Below are positions 46,020-57,126 of a stretch of 64,000 nucleotides of DNA, piece by piece; the stretch's first letter is position 1; each line of letters starts with the position of its first letter. The translations under genes and the position numbers were made by a program. This DNA is from Calycina herbarum (taxonomy: Eukaryota; Ascomycota; Leotiomycetes; Helotiales; Pezizellaceae). A model generated the notes under the pieces. The model made no database searches. It saw only the letters and a list, made by a program, of their open reading frames with translations, and had not been told where the DNA came from. The stretch is from assembly GCA_001414485.1 (NCBI GenBank), contig LLEY01000090.1, positions 124,001-188,000 of the forward strand, in the 5' to 3' direction.

Positions 46020-48156
46020 ATCCATTCAGCACGAATGATACAACGAAGTGCCGGACCTTCTCAGCTTACGAACCTATCGAGATTTGCTTTCTAAATTTCC
46101 GAGAAGATGCTTTGCGAACGATGAACCAAGATTACGAACCCCGGGCATTTGGAAAGGGTGGTGGCTTGCAGACGTTGATTTGAGGATTTGCGACGATACG
46201 ATAATACGACAAAACACGGCCTTCTTTGTATAATTGTACTCGACTTTGGCACGATTTCTTTTTCCTTTTTCACGAAAAACATTTTCTCTTCCGCTATTTG
46301 GGAGACTGGCTTGCGTTGCTTTTTTCGAGGCTCTTCATCTTTCTGCCAACTAGACTTGGGCCGCCAACTCCTCTTTTTAACCTTTCTCACGAAGCAAGAA
46401 ATAGAACGAGGCTGGGCCAGGAGACTTTGGCTCTTTTGACTTTGTCTTACTCTCACGAAAAGTTTTTATTCTGCGGCTGCATGAAAAATGATATTTGATC
46501 TTACAAAACTCATGGATGAATGAACCCTTGAAGGGCAAGGATGATTAACCTGATGCTGGTGGCAATGTGAGCGAGCATAAAGATTTCAGGCGGCTACAAC
46601 AAACAAACGAATCGGATATGGGTGTGGTTGATCGGACAGTTAGATTTAGTTCAATGGACTGAATGAATTGCCTGCATATTAAAATTGTGGTGTTTTTGAT
46701 TGATGAGACGAAAATTTGTACTAGAGTAGGCTTGCAGTGATGCGCAATATTTGTTCACAGGTAGCACCTTCCTCCCCTTTGCAAGTAAGCCTAACTTTGC
46801 CCAAGCTAACCCTGAAAACAGGTTATTGAAACCGATCTTTTCTGTAACCCACAGGAAAATTGACGAATATCAACTTCCCCCAGCCACCCAGTTATGATGA
46901 TGCGTTGTTCTGCATAGTATCTCTGCTGCACTTGCAATTGGCTGTTGAGCTGAGCCACAGTGAAATTGAAGGCAGCGATGCAGCCAAGTCTCAATTGGGT
47001 GTTGCTCTCGATCGGCCTCAACGCGAGACAACCTCAATGATTGATCACCGGATTATCGGATTATCTTGCTGACGATACCCACGAAAGGCGCTGTATCGAT
47101 TTCGCTCCTGCTAGGTCGCAGAGATTGTTTACGGTGACTGGGAGATTTGAGCTCGCGGTTGCCTGTCTTAGTGGCCCTCGATTCTCCCGTTCTTTTACGG
47201 AGTATGGTGTCGAACAAAAGTCCTTGTCGCCAGTCAGTGTCTTTATGTTCCATTTAAGAGATCATCTAAGAACCTTCCGGGATAATTGATGAATACGGAT
47301 TTGGAATCGACCTACACACATATGATGATTTGCAAGCCATGGAGAATGGTATTTCTTCGTGTAACATTCACCAAGGATAGAATGCCGCTGCTCTGCTTCC
47401 CCGATTGTTCGACCAGGACTTGGAAAATCAATCTGATACTCTTAAGCGACTAGAATAATTGGGTTTACATTAACTCCATTCTCCTAGATATGTTGGGGCA
47501 ATTGTGGAAGGGGAAGTGCCAGGGTACTACAGTTACGAATTCCTGCAAGCCCTGGTGATCCTCGCCGAGAAGAGCCAGCCCCTTCCAGCCCAATTTAAAA
47601 ATGCATTCATGGCAAGATAAGTCTCTTTCTACTTTATAATATTTTATTATAGCTTTTGAATTACACAAGATCTAGCCAATATTAATTTAATCAAAGGCGG
47701 AACTAAATTCCTTCAGGCGCTTCAGACCTCCTCTCTACTTCCAGAAGTATTAGTCATTGGGTTTCAGCGAAGCAAGTCCCATGAGAGTGTCTAAGTCAAA
47801 CAGCGTCTTGATGAGAATCATTTTCTTTCTCTCAACGTCAATGATTACCTTTGTTGACGACATTGTTCAAAGACCCCATATCGGTATCGCTCCAGCCAGG
47901 TCGAGACCGTTCTGTGGTGATTGGAAGGTTTAAAGCGTTTGTATCCCCATTTGACCATAAAACAATATCTGCAACTCCGTCTTCATTTTCAAGCCTTCGA
48001 CTCTTCCGTTCGTTTTATGGTATCGTCCAAAATACCGTCCAAAATACCCACTGTGGTTGTTCCTTGCCACCAGTCAGTGGTCCAGACGAGCATCCAAGAA
48101 CCTTTCTACAAACAGGCAGCTGTCCCAGGTGAGCCTCTTGTGGTGATTTGCAAGCC
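46020..48156. other. Intergenic with duplicated leader-like segments
   Basis: The 3' end of the CCHC gene is followed by about 2 kb without an intact gene. Two diverged copies of one segment lie at 47070-47345 and 47850-48160; the second leads straight into the NLR pseudogene. The remainder is AT-rich from 47450 to 47700. Confidence 0.5.
47070..47345 (+). repeat. Diverged copy of the NLR leader, copy 1
   Basis: Shared landmarks with 47850-48160 are ttgytgacga near the start, tcgctcc-gcyaggtcg, gtgaytggrag, tct-ccgttc-ttttayggtat, cgccagtcagtg/ccaccagtcagtg, catctaagaacctt/catccaagaacctt and gatttgcaagccatgga at the end. The order is the same throughout. This looks like the 5' region of a lost duplicate of the NLR gene. 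Confidence 0.65.
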
Positions 48157-48160
48157 ATGG
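47850..48160 (+). repeat. NLR leader, copy 2
   Basis: This segment shares the order of landmarks with 47070-47345. It runs into the ATG at 48157 that begins the NLR pseudogene, inside the shared gcaagccatgga. Confidence 0.65.
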
Positions 48161-51100
48161 ATAGCGCTTCCACCCCCAAGCCGATCACCGAGTTGGGTCT
48201 CTCGATAGTTGTGGACCCGGAAAGCCTCTTTTAGAGTAAGTTGCGATTCTGTGTTCTGTGTGGGATAAAATAACAACTCTTCTTAGCATCGTGTTTGTCC
48301 ACAGCTTTAAAGGCCACCCTGAGCATACAGTAAGCAACCTTTCCTTGTTTTTCATCCCCCCCCCCCTGTTCTTAGTGACCCTGGTGGTCGTGAGCTACCT
48401 AGTTTGATCCTTTCCTGCTCTCGCCTCCTGATCAACGAGAAAAAGGCATGCTAATTTGTCACAGTGGACTCAAGAAGTGGCCTCCAATGACCAAGTCGAA
48501 CGAAAAGACGATGATGGCGGCCTCTCTTCGCTGTTCAAGCGTTCCAAAAGCAAAGCTGCCCCAAAAATAGTATACTGGCCCAGAGACCTTATTCCCACAA
48601 CGGTCAAGAACACGGCACGAGTGTTGACATTCGGATACGATACCAATATCCGCCACATATTGCACAAACCTCTCAACAAGCAAACAGTCTATGACATCGC
48701 GAATACCTTTTTGAATCATCTAGAATTAAAACGCCGATCCGAGCCTTCCAGACCACTATTGTTTATTGCCCACAGCCTCGGAGGAATCATTGTAAAGGAG
48801 GTACTTCGCCGTTCCCGCATTTCCGAGTTTGCACAGAAACATCTGCGCAGCGCGTTTACGAATCGACATCCAGTATTCTTTTCTTTGGGACTCCTCATAG
48901 TGGCGCAGATCCCAGAGGACCGATTCAGCAAATCGCCCAGAATGCTTTGGAGGCCGCCGGTTTCAAGGTCAACAAACAAGTGGTTGAAGCGCTGCTGCCC
49001 TCCTCTGAGCGCCTTAGGGAGTTGCGGGATACGTTTGGGCCGATGGCACATCAGCAGCACTGGAAGATATATTCTTTTCAAGAAGCGTACGGGCATGCCT
49101 TTGTGGGTGGAAACAAGGTGAAAACAAACCAGCAAGTTCTTTTATTCGTACCAAGACTAATTTTAACAGGTTGTTGAGGACTGGTCTTCTTCTTGCTTGG
49201 ACGATTCCACCATTGAAACCACTCAACACATTGCCCAAAATCACACGGACATGTGTAGATTTACTGGCTTCGAAGATACTGAATACGAGACAGTGGCTGG
49301 GGCTCTCGAAGATATTATGCAAGCTGTTTCTGCAAAACATGTCTCGGTTGAAAGAATGCCACTGGATACACAACAACGAGGAGTGCCCCTGGATACAGAA
49401 CAAAGAAAAGTCTACCTGGAATCCTTGGATTTCGATCAAATTGAGGCCCGTCATGATACCATTACCAGGGCTCATGCCAGAACATGCCAATGGCTTCTCA
49501 ACACACCACAGTACCAAGACTGGCTCAATCTTACCAAGATCTCCGATCATCATGGATTTTTGTGGATCAAAGGGAAGCCAGCTACTGGGAAATCGACAAT
49601 AATGAAATTTACCTACGGCAATGCTTTGAAGACCTTGGCGGACGCAGACACTGTGATTATCTCCTTTTTCTTCAAGCTCGAGGTGACGATCTGGAAAAAT
49701 CCACGATAGGAATGTATCGTTCCTTATTATTCCAGCTTCTCGAAAAAAGTGAGGACCTGCAGCAAGTTTTTGAATCGAGAAGGTTAAGGCCTTCAAAAGC
49801 AGATGGTCTCTACCACTGGGACATTCAAACTGTTCAGGACCTATTTGGTGGTACAATTGAGTGCCTTGAGAAACGCACCTTAATCTGCTTTATCGATGCT
49901 TTGGATGAATGCGATAGTGACCAGGTTCTGGACATGGTTAGTAAGATTCTCGGGGAATATTTCCCTATTCTAGTCGTTTCGGGAGTCTGGTCCTAACTCC
50001 CGAAACATACTCCAAAACTCTTGAATCTTTCTCAAAGAAATAAACTGACTCCGAGATCCTCAATACAGGTCGAATCCTTTCAACATATCGGCGAACTCGC
50101 AGTCTCCTCCCAGACTCGTTTTCATGTGTGTTTTTCAAGTCGCCACTACCCGCACATCACGATTGAAAGTGGATTAGAACTTGTCCTCGAGGGTGAGGAG
50201 GGCCACCAAGAGGATATTTCCAAGTATGTGCACAGCAAGCTGAGTGTTGGACGCAGCAAAGAGATCAAGCAAATTAAGGAAGAGATTTTGCAGCGAGCCT
50301 CTGGGATTTTCCTATGGGCAGTCCTTGTTGTGAAAATTCTCCTAGCCGATTTTAGCTCTGGCCGTATACATGCGCTACGAAAACGCCTAAACGAGATACC
50401 AAACGGGTTGGATGCATTATTCTCCGATATCTTGACTAGAGATGGTCGTAACATGGAGGAGTTGATTCTGTCTTTAGTGGATACTCTTTGCCAGAAGGCC
50501 GTTGCAGCGCGAAGAACTCTATTACGCAATTCTGAGCACTCCGGATGGGTCAATCGGACCCTGGGACCCCGAGGAGGTTGATGTAGACGACATGGAACGC
50601 TTCATTCTCAGCTCCTCGAAAGGGCTTGCCGGTGTCCCGAAATCAAAAAGCAAAACAGTCCAGTTCATCCACGAATCCGTAAGGGACTATCTCCTTAAGG
50701 GGAAAGGGTTCGATACTCTCCGTGCTGGCCTGGGCAATATATCTGGGCAAAGTCATGATAAGCTGAAAGAGTGTTGTAAGACGTACCTGGCACTTGACAA
50801 GTCGGAATATCTACCTCCAACTCTTCCTCTGATCACAAAACATCAGAAAGAAGAAATGGACACCCTTCGCCAAAAAGCCAACGACAGATTCCCATTTCTC
50901 CAGTATGCAACCGACAATATGCTTTACCACTCAGACCGTGCCCACGAAAATGGAATCAGCCAACTTGATTTCCTCTGCGGATTTTTTCCCAGCGAAGTGA
51001 ACAAGCATGCTGAAAAAACAAAATACTCTCTTCGAGCTTGGATTTATACTCGAAACTTGTTCGAGAAGTTCCAGGTCCGCCGATACAGTCCGGACGCGAA

Positions 51101-51957
51101 TCTGCTGTATATTCTTGTGGAAAAGGATTTGCCAAACCTTATACGAGTCGAGCTCAGCAGAGTTCCACACATGGATATCAAAGGAGAACGGTATGGTTTC
51201 CCATTGCTTGCTGCTGTGGTTAATAATCGCGAATTGGCGATTCGCGCCTTACTTGCAGCAGAATCCTCTTCTTTGACGGCAGGAGAATACGAAGAAGCAA
51301 TCCAATGCGTTCTCGAAAGTCGCAATGAAATCGTTTCTCAAGATATCCCCGAGCCCTTACTTTCATGGGCAGTTTCAAAAGGACCAATACGCTCTTACTA
51401 AAACTCTACTCGCGACTAAAAAAATCGATATTTCATTTGACAGAAAGGTTTTGGTAGATTTACTCTATCAGTCAGTCGTCTCTGGGCAGGCAGGCGTGGT
51501 CGAGCTGTTGTTGAATACGGATACGAACGTCTTCAGTCCATTAACGATCAACGCTGTTCTATTACACGCGACGGCACAAGCCCACGAAGCAGTTGTCAAG
51601 CTTTTACTTGATTCGAGAATGACGGCTGTTAATTCAGCGACCTTCAAACATGCTCCTCCACATGGAGTTGAGGGTGTAGTGAGGCTGCTTCAGAAAATGA
51701 AGGTACGTGTAGACAGATATGTGGATAAGGTACATTCAAAGTCAATTTTCACAAAGGCTGTTAGTGGTACGGCACTTTTGGAGGCAATTTCCCGAGGATA
51801 TACAAATATTGTTTGGGTGTTACTGAAGTCAGAGAAGTGTGATATCTATTTTGAGGATAATGATGGCAACACGCCATTGCCAATGGCTTCCAAGTGTAGG
51901 CTGCGGGCACCAGATGGAAGATTTGTTTCAAAAAAACTTCTTCTAAATCCAAATTGA
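48157..51957 (+). pseudogene. Broken NLR: lipase-like (SesB-type) / NACHT / ankyrin protein
   Basis: The ancestral product is clear. MDSASTPKPITELGLSIVVDPES leads to IVFVHSFKGHPEHT, WPRDLIP and the nucleophile elbow AHSLGGIIVKE (serine-esterase-like domain), then LFFGTPHSGADPRGP. The NACHT NTPase has Walker A IKGKPATGKST and Walker B LICFIDALDECD. Ankyrin-like units follow (GFPLLAAVVNNRELAIRALL, VLLHATAQAHEAVVKLLLD). The gene is damaged: TAG at 48232 plus a phase mismatch at the exon 1 splice; a two-base GC gain near 48850; one base lost near 49674; a shift near 50472 with TAG at 50475 where relatives have Gln (L-Q-W-I-L); and a shift near 51383. Introns at 48330-48464, 49118-49169 and 49937-50068 still look usable. 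Fungal NLRs of this layout are tied to non-self recognition and incompatibility. Full activity is lost; partial products cannot be excluded. Confidence 0.85.
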
Positions 51958-52504
51958 CCACCAACAATTTGATCTTTATTCTTCAAAATTGAAAAGTTGA
52001 CTTATCCAGAATCTATTATTTGAACAATATTATCATGATATCTCTAGGTTTGTTACCTTGGTGAGCCATTAGTCTTCAAGTGGTATTGCCAAAGCAAAAG
52101 AAAACGCCTTACATTGAGATAGGTCACACATCACTGGGAAAAACTCTCAAAGAACACCCGGCAGGTAACTCTAACTTGCATCTCATAAATATCTAAAGAA
52201 ATCTACTTCCTCCGTGCGTCCATCATCCCAAGAATAAAAGTATAATATCCACCATCCAGCATCAGAGACAACAAATGCCTTCCCCACCAACACAGGGATC
52301 AAGAAAATAGAGATAAGGTAATACTTACATGTATCGATCCTCACAATAAACTAGAAAGCACTTAAATTATGAGGTAATATCAATCTACACCAATCGAATC
52401 AAATTCTTGCTAGTGGGGGTATTTAAAGTCTCAACCCCAATTCAACCAATTTCTGTCCCACCACTTCGCCAACTCTCATGTGCAATAATAGTACCAATAC
52501 ACCC
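51958..52504. other. Intergenic, no gene recognised
   Basis: About 550 bases of AT-rich sequence after the NLR pseudogene. No motif is seen. Confidence 0.5.
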
Positions 52505-52576
52505 ACATACGACCATAGACTGAGGAGAATTGAGTTAAGTCCTCGCTCTACGTGTACACAAGCCTCAGATAACTTC
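52505..52576 (+). pseudogene. 5S rRNA-derived fragment, copy 1
   Basis: The start acatacgaccata is the invariant 5' end of fungal 5S rRNA. Helix II can form between CTGAGG (52520) and CCTCAG (52562), with the usual AAGTCC/AAGCC-type loop sequences between. After about 72 bases the similarity ends. The 3' half with the internal promoter C-box (GTTGGG...TGACC) is missing, so this is a truncated copy. Confidence 0.7.
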
Positions 52577-52702
52577 AGTTTTTGTAGAAAGGGAGAACGG
52601 TTTTCTGGTTTCTAATTTCCAGGCTAGGCCCTGGAAAGGCAGCTTCGGCGGTTAGAGCGCCAGAGAAGTGTGGTGAGAGCCCTAAAGTACGCTACAAACC
52701 CA

Positions 52703-53111
52703 AAAATCCGAAAACCTGAATATACACAGGAGGCGCTACAGCTTCGAGGACTACTCCCTGAAGGACAAGTAGGTAGGGGCATCCTTCAGCGCTTGAAGCG
52801 CTGGAGCTGTGTGGTGGAAGCCTAAAGGCCCCTGAAGCTGTAGCGCCTCTTGTTTGTTTTTAGATTTCTAGATTTGCAGCGTATACTCCCTGAAGTAAAA
52901 GCAGCTAGGGGATGTCCTTCGGCGCTTGGAGTGCTGGAGCAGTAAGAGCCCGAAAGTCCTCGAAGCTGTAGCGCCTCCTGTGTGTTTTCAGGTTTTGGGA
53001 TTTGCAGCGCACTACTCCCTGAAGGAAAAGTATATAAGGGCATCCTTCAGCGCTCGGAGCGCTGGAGCTGTGTGATGGAAGCCTAAAGGCCCCTGAAGCT
53101 GCACAGCCTCT
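52703..53111. repeat. About 130-bp tandem repeat (nearly three copies) with flanking inversion
   Basis: Units begin at 52751, 52882 and 53011. Each starts actccctgaag, contains catccttcagcgctyg-agcgctggagc and gcctaaaggcccctgaagctg, and ends with atttgcagcg. In addition 52703-52751 is an inverted copy of about 52956-53005 (both contain tcctcgaagctgtagcgcct or its inverse). Each unit includes its own palindromes (agcgcttgaagcgct), so the region can form strong hairpins. No coding potential is seen. Confidence 0.7.
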
Positions 53112-53355
53112 TCAGGGACGGAAAAAACGTCCGTTTTTGTACTCCACACACCCTATGCTAAAAGGCGAGTTCTATACTCTATACAAATCAGAAAAATATA
53201 TAGAAAATACCTGTAGACTCCGAATTAACTTATTAATGAATCTACTAGTTCTTGAAATTTTTAATTGTGTTGTTGTTGTGCTATCTTTTAAAGATATGTA
53301 AAAAAAACACGATTTGAGAGGGAGGAAATCCGGACTTTTTTTCCGTCCCTGAAGA
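53109..53355. mobile_element. MITE-like element with inverted termini
   Basis: The left end tcttcagggacggaaaaaac and the right end, ending ttttttccgtccctgaaga, are inverted copies over about 20 bases. The 250-bp interior is AT-rich with no frame. The sequence acagcctct occurs on both outer sides, directly at the left and four bases removed at the right, and may be a target-site duplication. It interrupts or borders the last 130-bp tandem unit. Confidence 0.6.
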
Positions 53356-54861
53356 GACAGCCTCTTGTTGGACACGTATGTTGCTGTGCATAAGCGAGTC
53401 TTGGCGCATATATTGGTTGACCTTCGTAGGGGGAGAAGCGAGGAATTAAGGTGGCTGCTTTATATAAGGCCTGGCTCTTAAAATTAGAGAGAACAGTAGG
53501 TTTCTATTATTTTCCGCTGCTGAGTTTAACTCTTACACTAGTTACTACTATCAACCGTTATAACTATCGACAATTCATATGAGGGATGCTCGAGCTATGC
53601 CCTCGCTAAGCACTGGCCAAAGCCTCTACTGCTAAGCAGTCTCTTCTGTTCTTTTCTTTTCCGTTCTATTCTATGTCTATTATATTTGTCGAACATTTTC
53701 CTAGAATATTCTAGAAGCTCTTCCACTTCCTCTATATACAGCGAGAGCTTGTATATATGTAGTCCTTATGTACTTCTTAATTAAATATTGGAAACCATAC
53801 CTTTGAGCTATTCGAGGTCTGGCCTCACACAGTTACTATATTCCTTAATATCATAATACAACAACCTCGAGAAGATAAAATAAAAAGTACAATTTCAATG
53901 TACTAAATTAAAGTCTCTTAGAACTAAGTCTTATAAGATTTAATCGTAATATGTAGTCTTGTATCAAGAAAGTCTTACTAAAATCGCGTTCGTAAAAAGT
54001 ATAGAATTTTCTGTCTACCACTTGCTAGGGTTACTGACCCTTACACACACACCTATTAGGATTTAGGAGCTAAGCGAGGATTGTTTGTTTAGTGTATTTA
54101 TCGTTTTTTACAGCTATATATTATATGTATTATAATTATATTTAGCTTGACGCTGAGATCTGGTGGAGAGGCTACAAGAGCAGGAGGGGTGGAATTTCTT
54201 TTCTATTTACGAATTCCTTCTTAGATTAAATCGATAAAGTTCCCTTTTTTACCAAGTTATTCTATGAAGGATCCTTTATAGAGAGATTACTAAGTAAAAT
54301 ATATAACTCTGAAAAATTCTTAGGATTAATTAGTGGGTTTTGTGGGGTGGAGGCTAATTCTCCGGCTGAGAGCTGGGTACAGTACTAATAGCCAGCGGTG
54401 TGTATGGCATCATTTTAGTATACACAACCTATATATTTATGATGTGCCAGCTCCCCAGCTCTCCTGCTCTTTTCTCAAACAAAAACCGCTGTTATGGTGG
54501 GGATCAAAGAATAGATTGTTCGCAAGAAGAGAAGAGAGAAGCTCTTCACACTCCTTAGATATTTATCTGTCTACGGAAGGATACACCCGCAGCTTCGCCA
54601 AACGAGCCCCTATTCACTAAATCAAAAACTGTCACACCCTGACAATAGTTTTGGTTCAGTGAATTTTGAGCTTCGGAGATATGCGTCACAAGTGCTAGCG
54701 TCGGCGCTTAGGGATTAGCCCCACATTAGAATAGCTTAAGTAGCGCTCCTGCTTTGAGACTCTTCTCTCTTTATAGATAATCTAATCTTACACCTTGTCG
54801 CTTTGCTATCGTTTTCATCTCTTCATCCCAGTCTCTTCACTCCAGAATATAATGTCAACTT
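53356..54861. other. AT-rich gene-free stretch and 3' flank of the ankyrin gene
   Basis: About 1.5 kb, with no gene seen. Open frames are short and lack motifs, and sequence from 53640 to 54330 is very AT-rich. The final 100 bases are the probable 3' untranslated part of the ankyrin gene. Confidence 0.5.
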
Positions 54862-55780
54862 TCAAGCACCAGCAGCTAAGAGCTTCTCTACAACTGCTTC
54901 ATGGCCACCATTCGCAGCCGCTTTTAGTGCCGTTAGGCCACCAGCACCAACGGCAGCATTAACATCAGCACCAACAGCTAAGAGCTTCTCTATAACTGCT
55001 TTATGGCCACCTTCCGCAGCCGCTTGTAGTGCCGTCAGGCCACCATAACCAGCGGCAGCATTGACATCAGCACCAACAGCTAATAGCTTCTCTATAACTG
55101 CTTTATGGCCACCTTCCGCAGCCGCTTGTAGTGCCGTCAGGCCACCATAACCAGCGGCAGCGGCAGCATTGACATCAGCACCAACAGCTAATAGCTTCTC
55201 TAGAACTGCTTCATGGCCACCTTTCGCAGCCGCTTGTAGTGCCGTCAGGCCATCATAACCAGCGGCAGCATTGACATCCGCACCAACAGCTAATAGCTTC
55301 TCTAGAACTGCTTCATGGCCACCTTCCGCAGCCGCTTGTAGTGCCGTCAGGCCACCATAACCAGCGGCAGCGGCAGCATTGACATTAGCACCAACAGCTA
55401 AGAGCTTCTCTATAACTGCTTCATGGCCACCTTTCGCAGCCGCTTGTAGTGCCGTCAGGCCATCATAACCAGCGGCAGCATTGACATCAGCACCAACAGC
55501 TAATAGCTTCTCTAGAACTGCTTCATGGCCACCTTTCGCAGCCGCTTGTAGTGCCGTCAGGCCACCATAACCAGCGGCAGCGGCAGCATTGACATTAGCA
55601 CCAACAGCTAAGAGCTTCTCTAGAACTGCTTCATGGCCACCTTTCGCAGCCGCTTGTAGTGCCGTTAGGCCAGCACCAGCGGCAGCATTGACATCAGCAC
55701 CAACAGCTAAGAGCTTCTCCAGAACTGCTTCATGGCCAGCCTTTGCAGCTACTCGTAGTACTGAAGTACGATTCCCAATT
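54862..55780 (-). repeat. Coding tandem array, units of about 102 and 108 bp
   Basis: Nine units encode the ankyrin repeats of the gene above. Six of the inner units alternate: one carries gcagcggcagc (NAAAAAGYGG) and the next lacks the six extra bases (NAAAGYDG). The higher-order unit is therefore a pair of about 210 bp, which points to stepwise duplication of pairs by unequal exchange. Confidence 0.85.
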
Positions 55781-56638
55781 TTTGTAGAAGTAGATGGCGT
55801 ATTCAATCTGCCAACACTACCAGCGTCTGCTGCCAGCAGTATTGCCACAACCGCACTGTGACCATTCATAGTAGCCCAATATAGAGCAGTCCTTCTTTTA
55901 TTATCCAATAAATCCACGTCTGCATTGAGTTTCGTCATTTTCTCTACTAGTAGGCGTACAATTCCTTCATTGCCGGTCCTAGCTGCTGAGTGAAGGGCAG
56001 TCATTTTATTGTTATCCTTAGCTTCAATATCGATACCCGCATTCAATAGCACCCGTGTCATCTCCAAGTTCCCGTTTATCGTAGCTACATGTAGTGATGT
56101 TTGTCCTGTGTCATTTCTTTCTGCGATGTCTGCCCCATTCTGCAGCAATACCATTGCCATTGAGATATTTCCACTTTGTACGGTTTTCATGAAGCTGAGG
56201 CATTCTGTCGATGTCTTCTGTTCCTTCAGGCATTTCTTATAGACCGCCCGAACCTCGGCCGCAATATCCTCTTGGTCTGTGATGTTCTTCCTCTCATGTG
56301 TGTTGCGTATATGCCTCAAGAGATTGTCTCGTCGCAAAGCGCCTTTGAACCGGCAGTCAGGCCATTTACAATAGAATTTCGTATCAACCCGTCCGCCGTG
56401 TTTGGCCTTATGCCGATCAAGGTCGTTTCTTAGAGCAAATCCTACCGAGCAGTGACTACAACGGTATGGTTTTGTGTGGGTTTTACGATGGCGACTAAAA
56501 GAGAATCTATCAGCTTAGTTGATAGGTTCAACAGGGATAAAGGCAATACTTGTATTTTCCACGTGTAGCAAAAGATTCATGGCATGATTCGCATCTGATC
56601 AATCCTTGGATTTGGTGATCTCTTTGTGAATTTGACAT
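54862..56638 (-). CDS. C2H2 zinc-finger ankyrin-repeat protein with near-identical repeats
   Basis: Two exons (56638-56550 and 56494-54862, intron 55 bp) encode 573 residues. Residues 1-100 hold three C2H2 fingers: CESCHESFATRGKYNRHRKTH, in which the intron falls, CSHCSVGFALRNDLDRHKAKH and CKWPDCRFKGALRRDNLLRHIRNTH. A helical linker (ITDQEDIAAEVRAVYKKCLKEQ) leads to the ankyrin array. The first units are ordinary (TSLHVATINGNLEMTRVLLNAG, TALHSAARTGNEGIVRLL). From about residue 280 there are nine copies of GGHEAVLEKLLAVGADVNAAAG.., nearly identical and alternating between 34- and 36-residue forms. The last copy ends the protein abruptly at KLLAAGA. The high identity means recent unit duplication or homogenisation, as known for repeat domains of fungal recognition proteins. 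Fingers could bind DNA or protein; the function is unknown. Confidence 0.85.
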
Positions 56639-57126
56639 AATGTGTATTGAATCGAAATTCGTATTAAAGGATGTGGACGTGGTAATGCTAATTGAGATAG
56701 TATCGACTAGAAGTTAAATAGTAGACTGATCAAGATATCATGAATTAAATAAGCAGGTGTTTTCGCAGCCTTCTTCTATAGTAGGTTTGAGCCCAACCCT
56801 TTGCACAAGGCTATTACGATACGAAAGCACTGTTACACAGCAAGGTTACTCGTATGTAACCCCCCCTTGCGCAAAAGGGCTAAGCTAATGTACAGCACTT
56901 TGAAACCCGCACTCAGCCTTCCGGCCAAAGTGTTAAAGAACCGACTGCCCCTCACAAATACCTACACAATTTTGCAGAGCCTGCTAGCCTTGAAAGCATC
57001 CGAACTCCACTTACTTTTGGTGATTGGTCGCCCTCTTTCGCTCTTTCTCGCCCTCTTTCGCCCTCCTTCACTCTTATTCGACGCCTTCGCACACTACTCT
57101 TATTTGTCACGCTCATCATCAGCACT
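56639..57126. promoter_or_regulatory. Divergent promoter region between two C2H2 genes
   Basis: These 488 bases separate the divergent starts of the C2H2-ankyrin gene and the C2H2 gene, so both promoters must lie here. The right part has CT-rich tracts with repeats of ctcttcgccctc (57029-57065). A frame from 56801 has no motif and is treated as non-coding. Confidence 0.5.

Noticed and set aside
52505..52625. A functional 5S rRNA gene
   Set aside because: Only the first 70 bases match 5S; the internal control region and the 3' strand of helix I are missing.
54803..56433. Plus-strand frames rich in Ala/Pro (AAAFSAVRPPAPTAAL...) over the ankyrin array
   Set aside because: They are antisense shadows of the repeated ankyrin codons; they have no motif, and their repeat pattern follows the coding strand.
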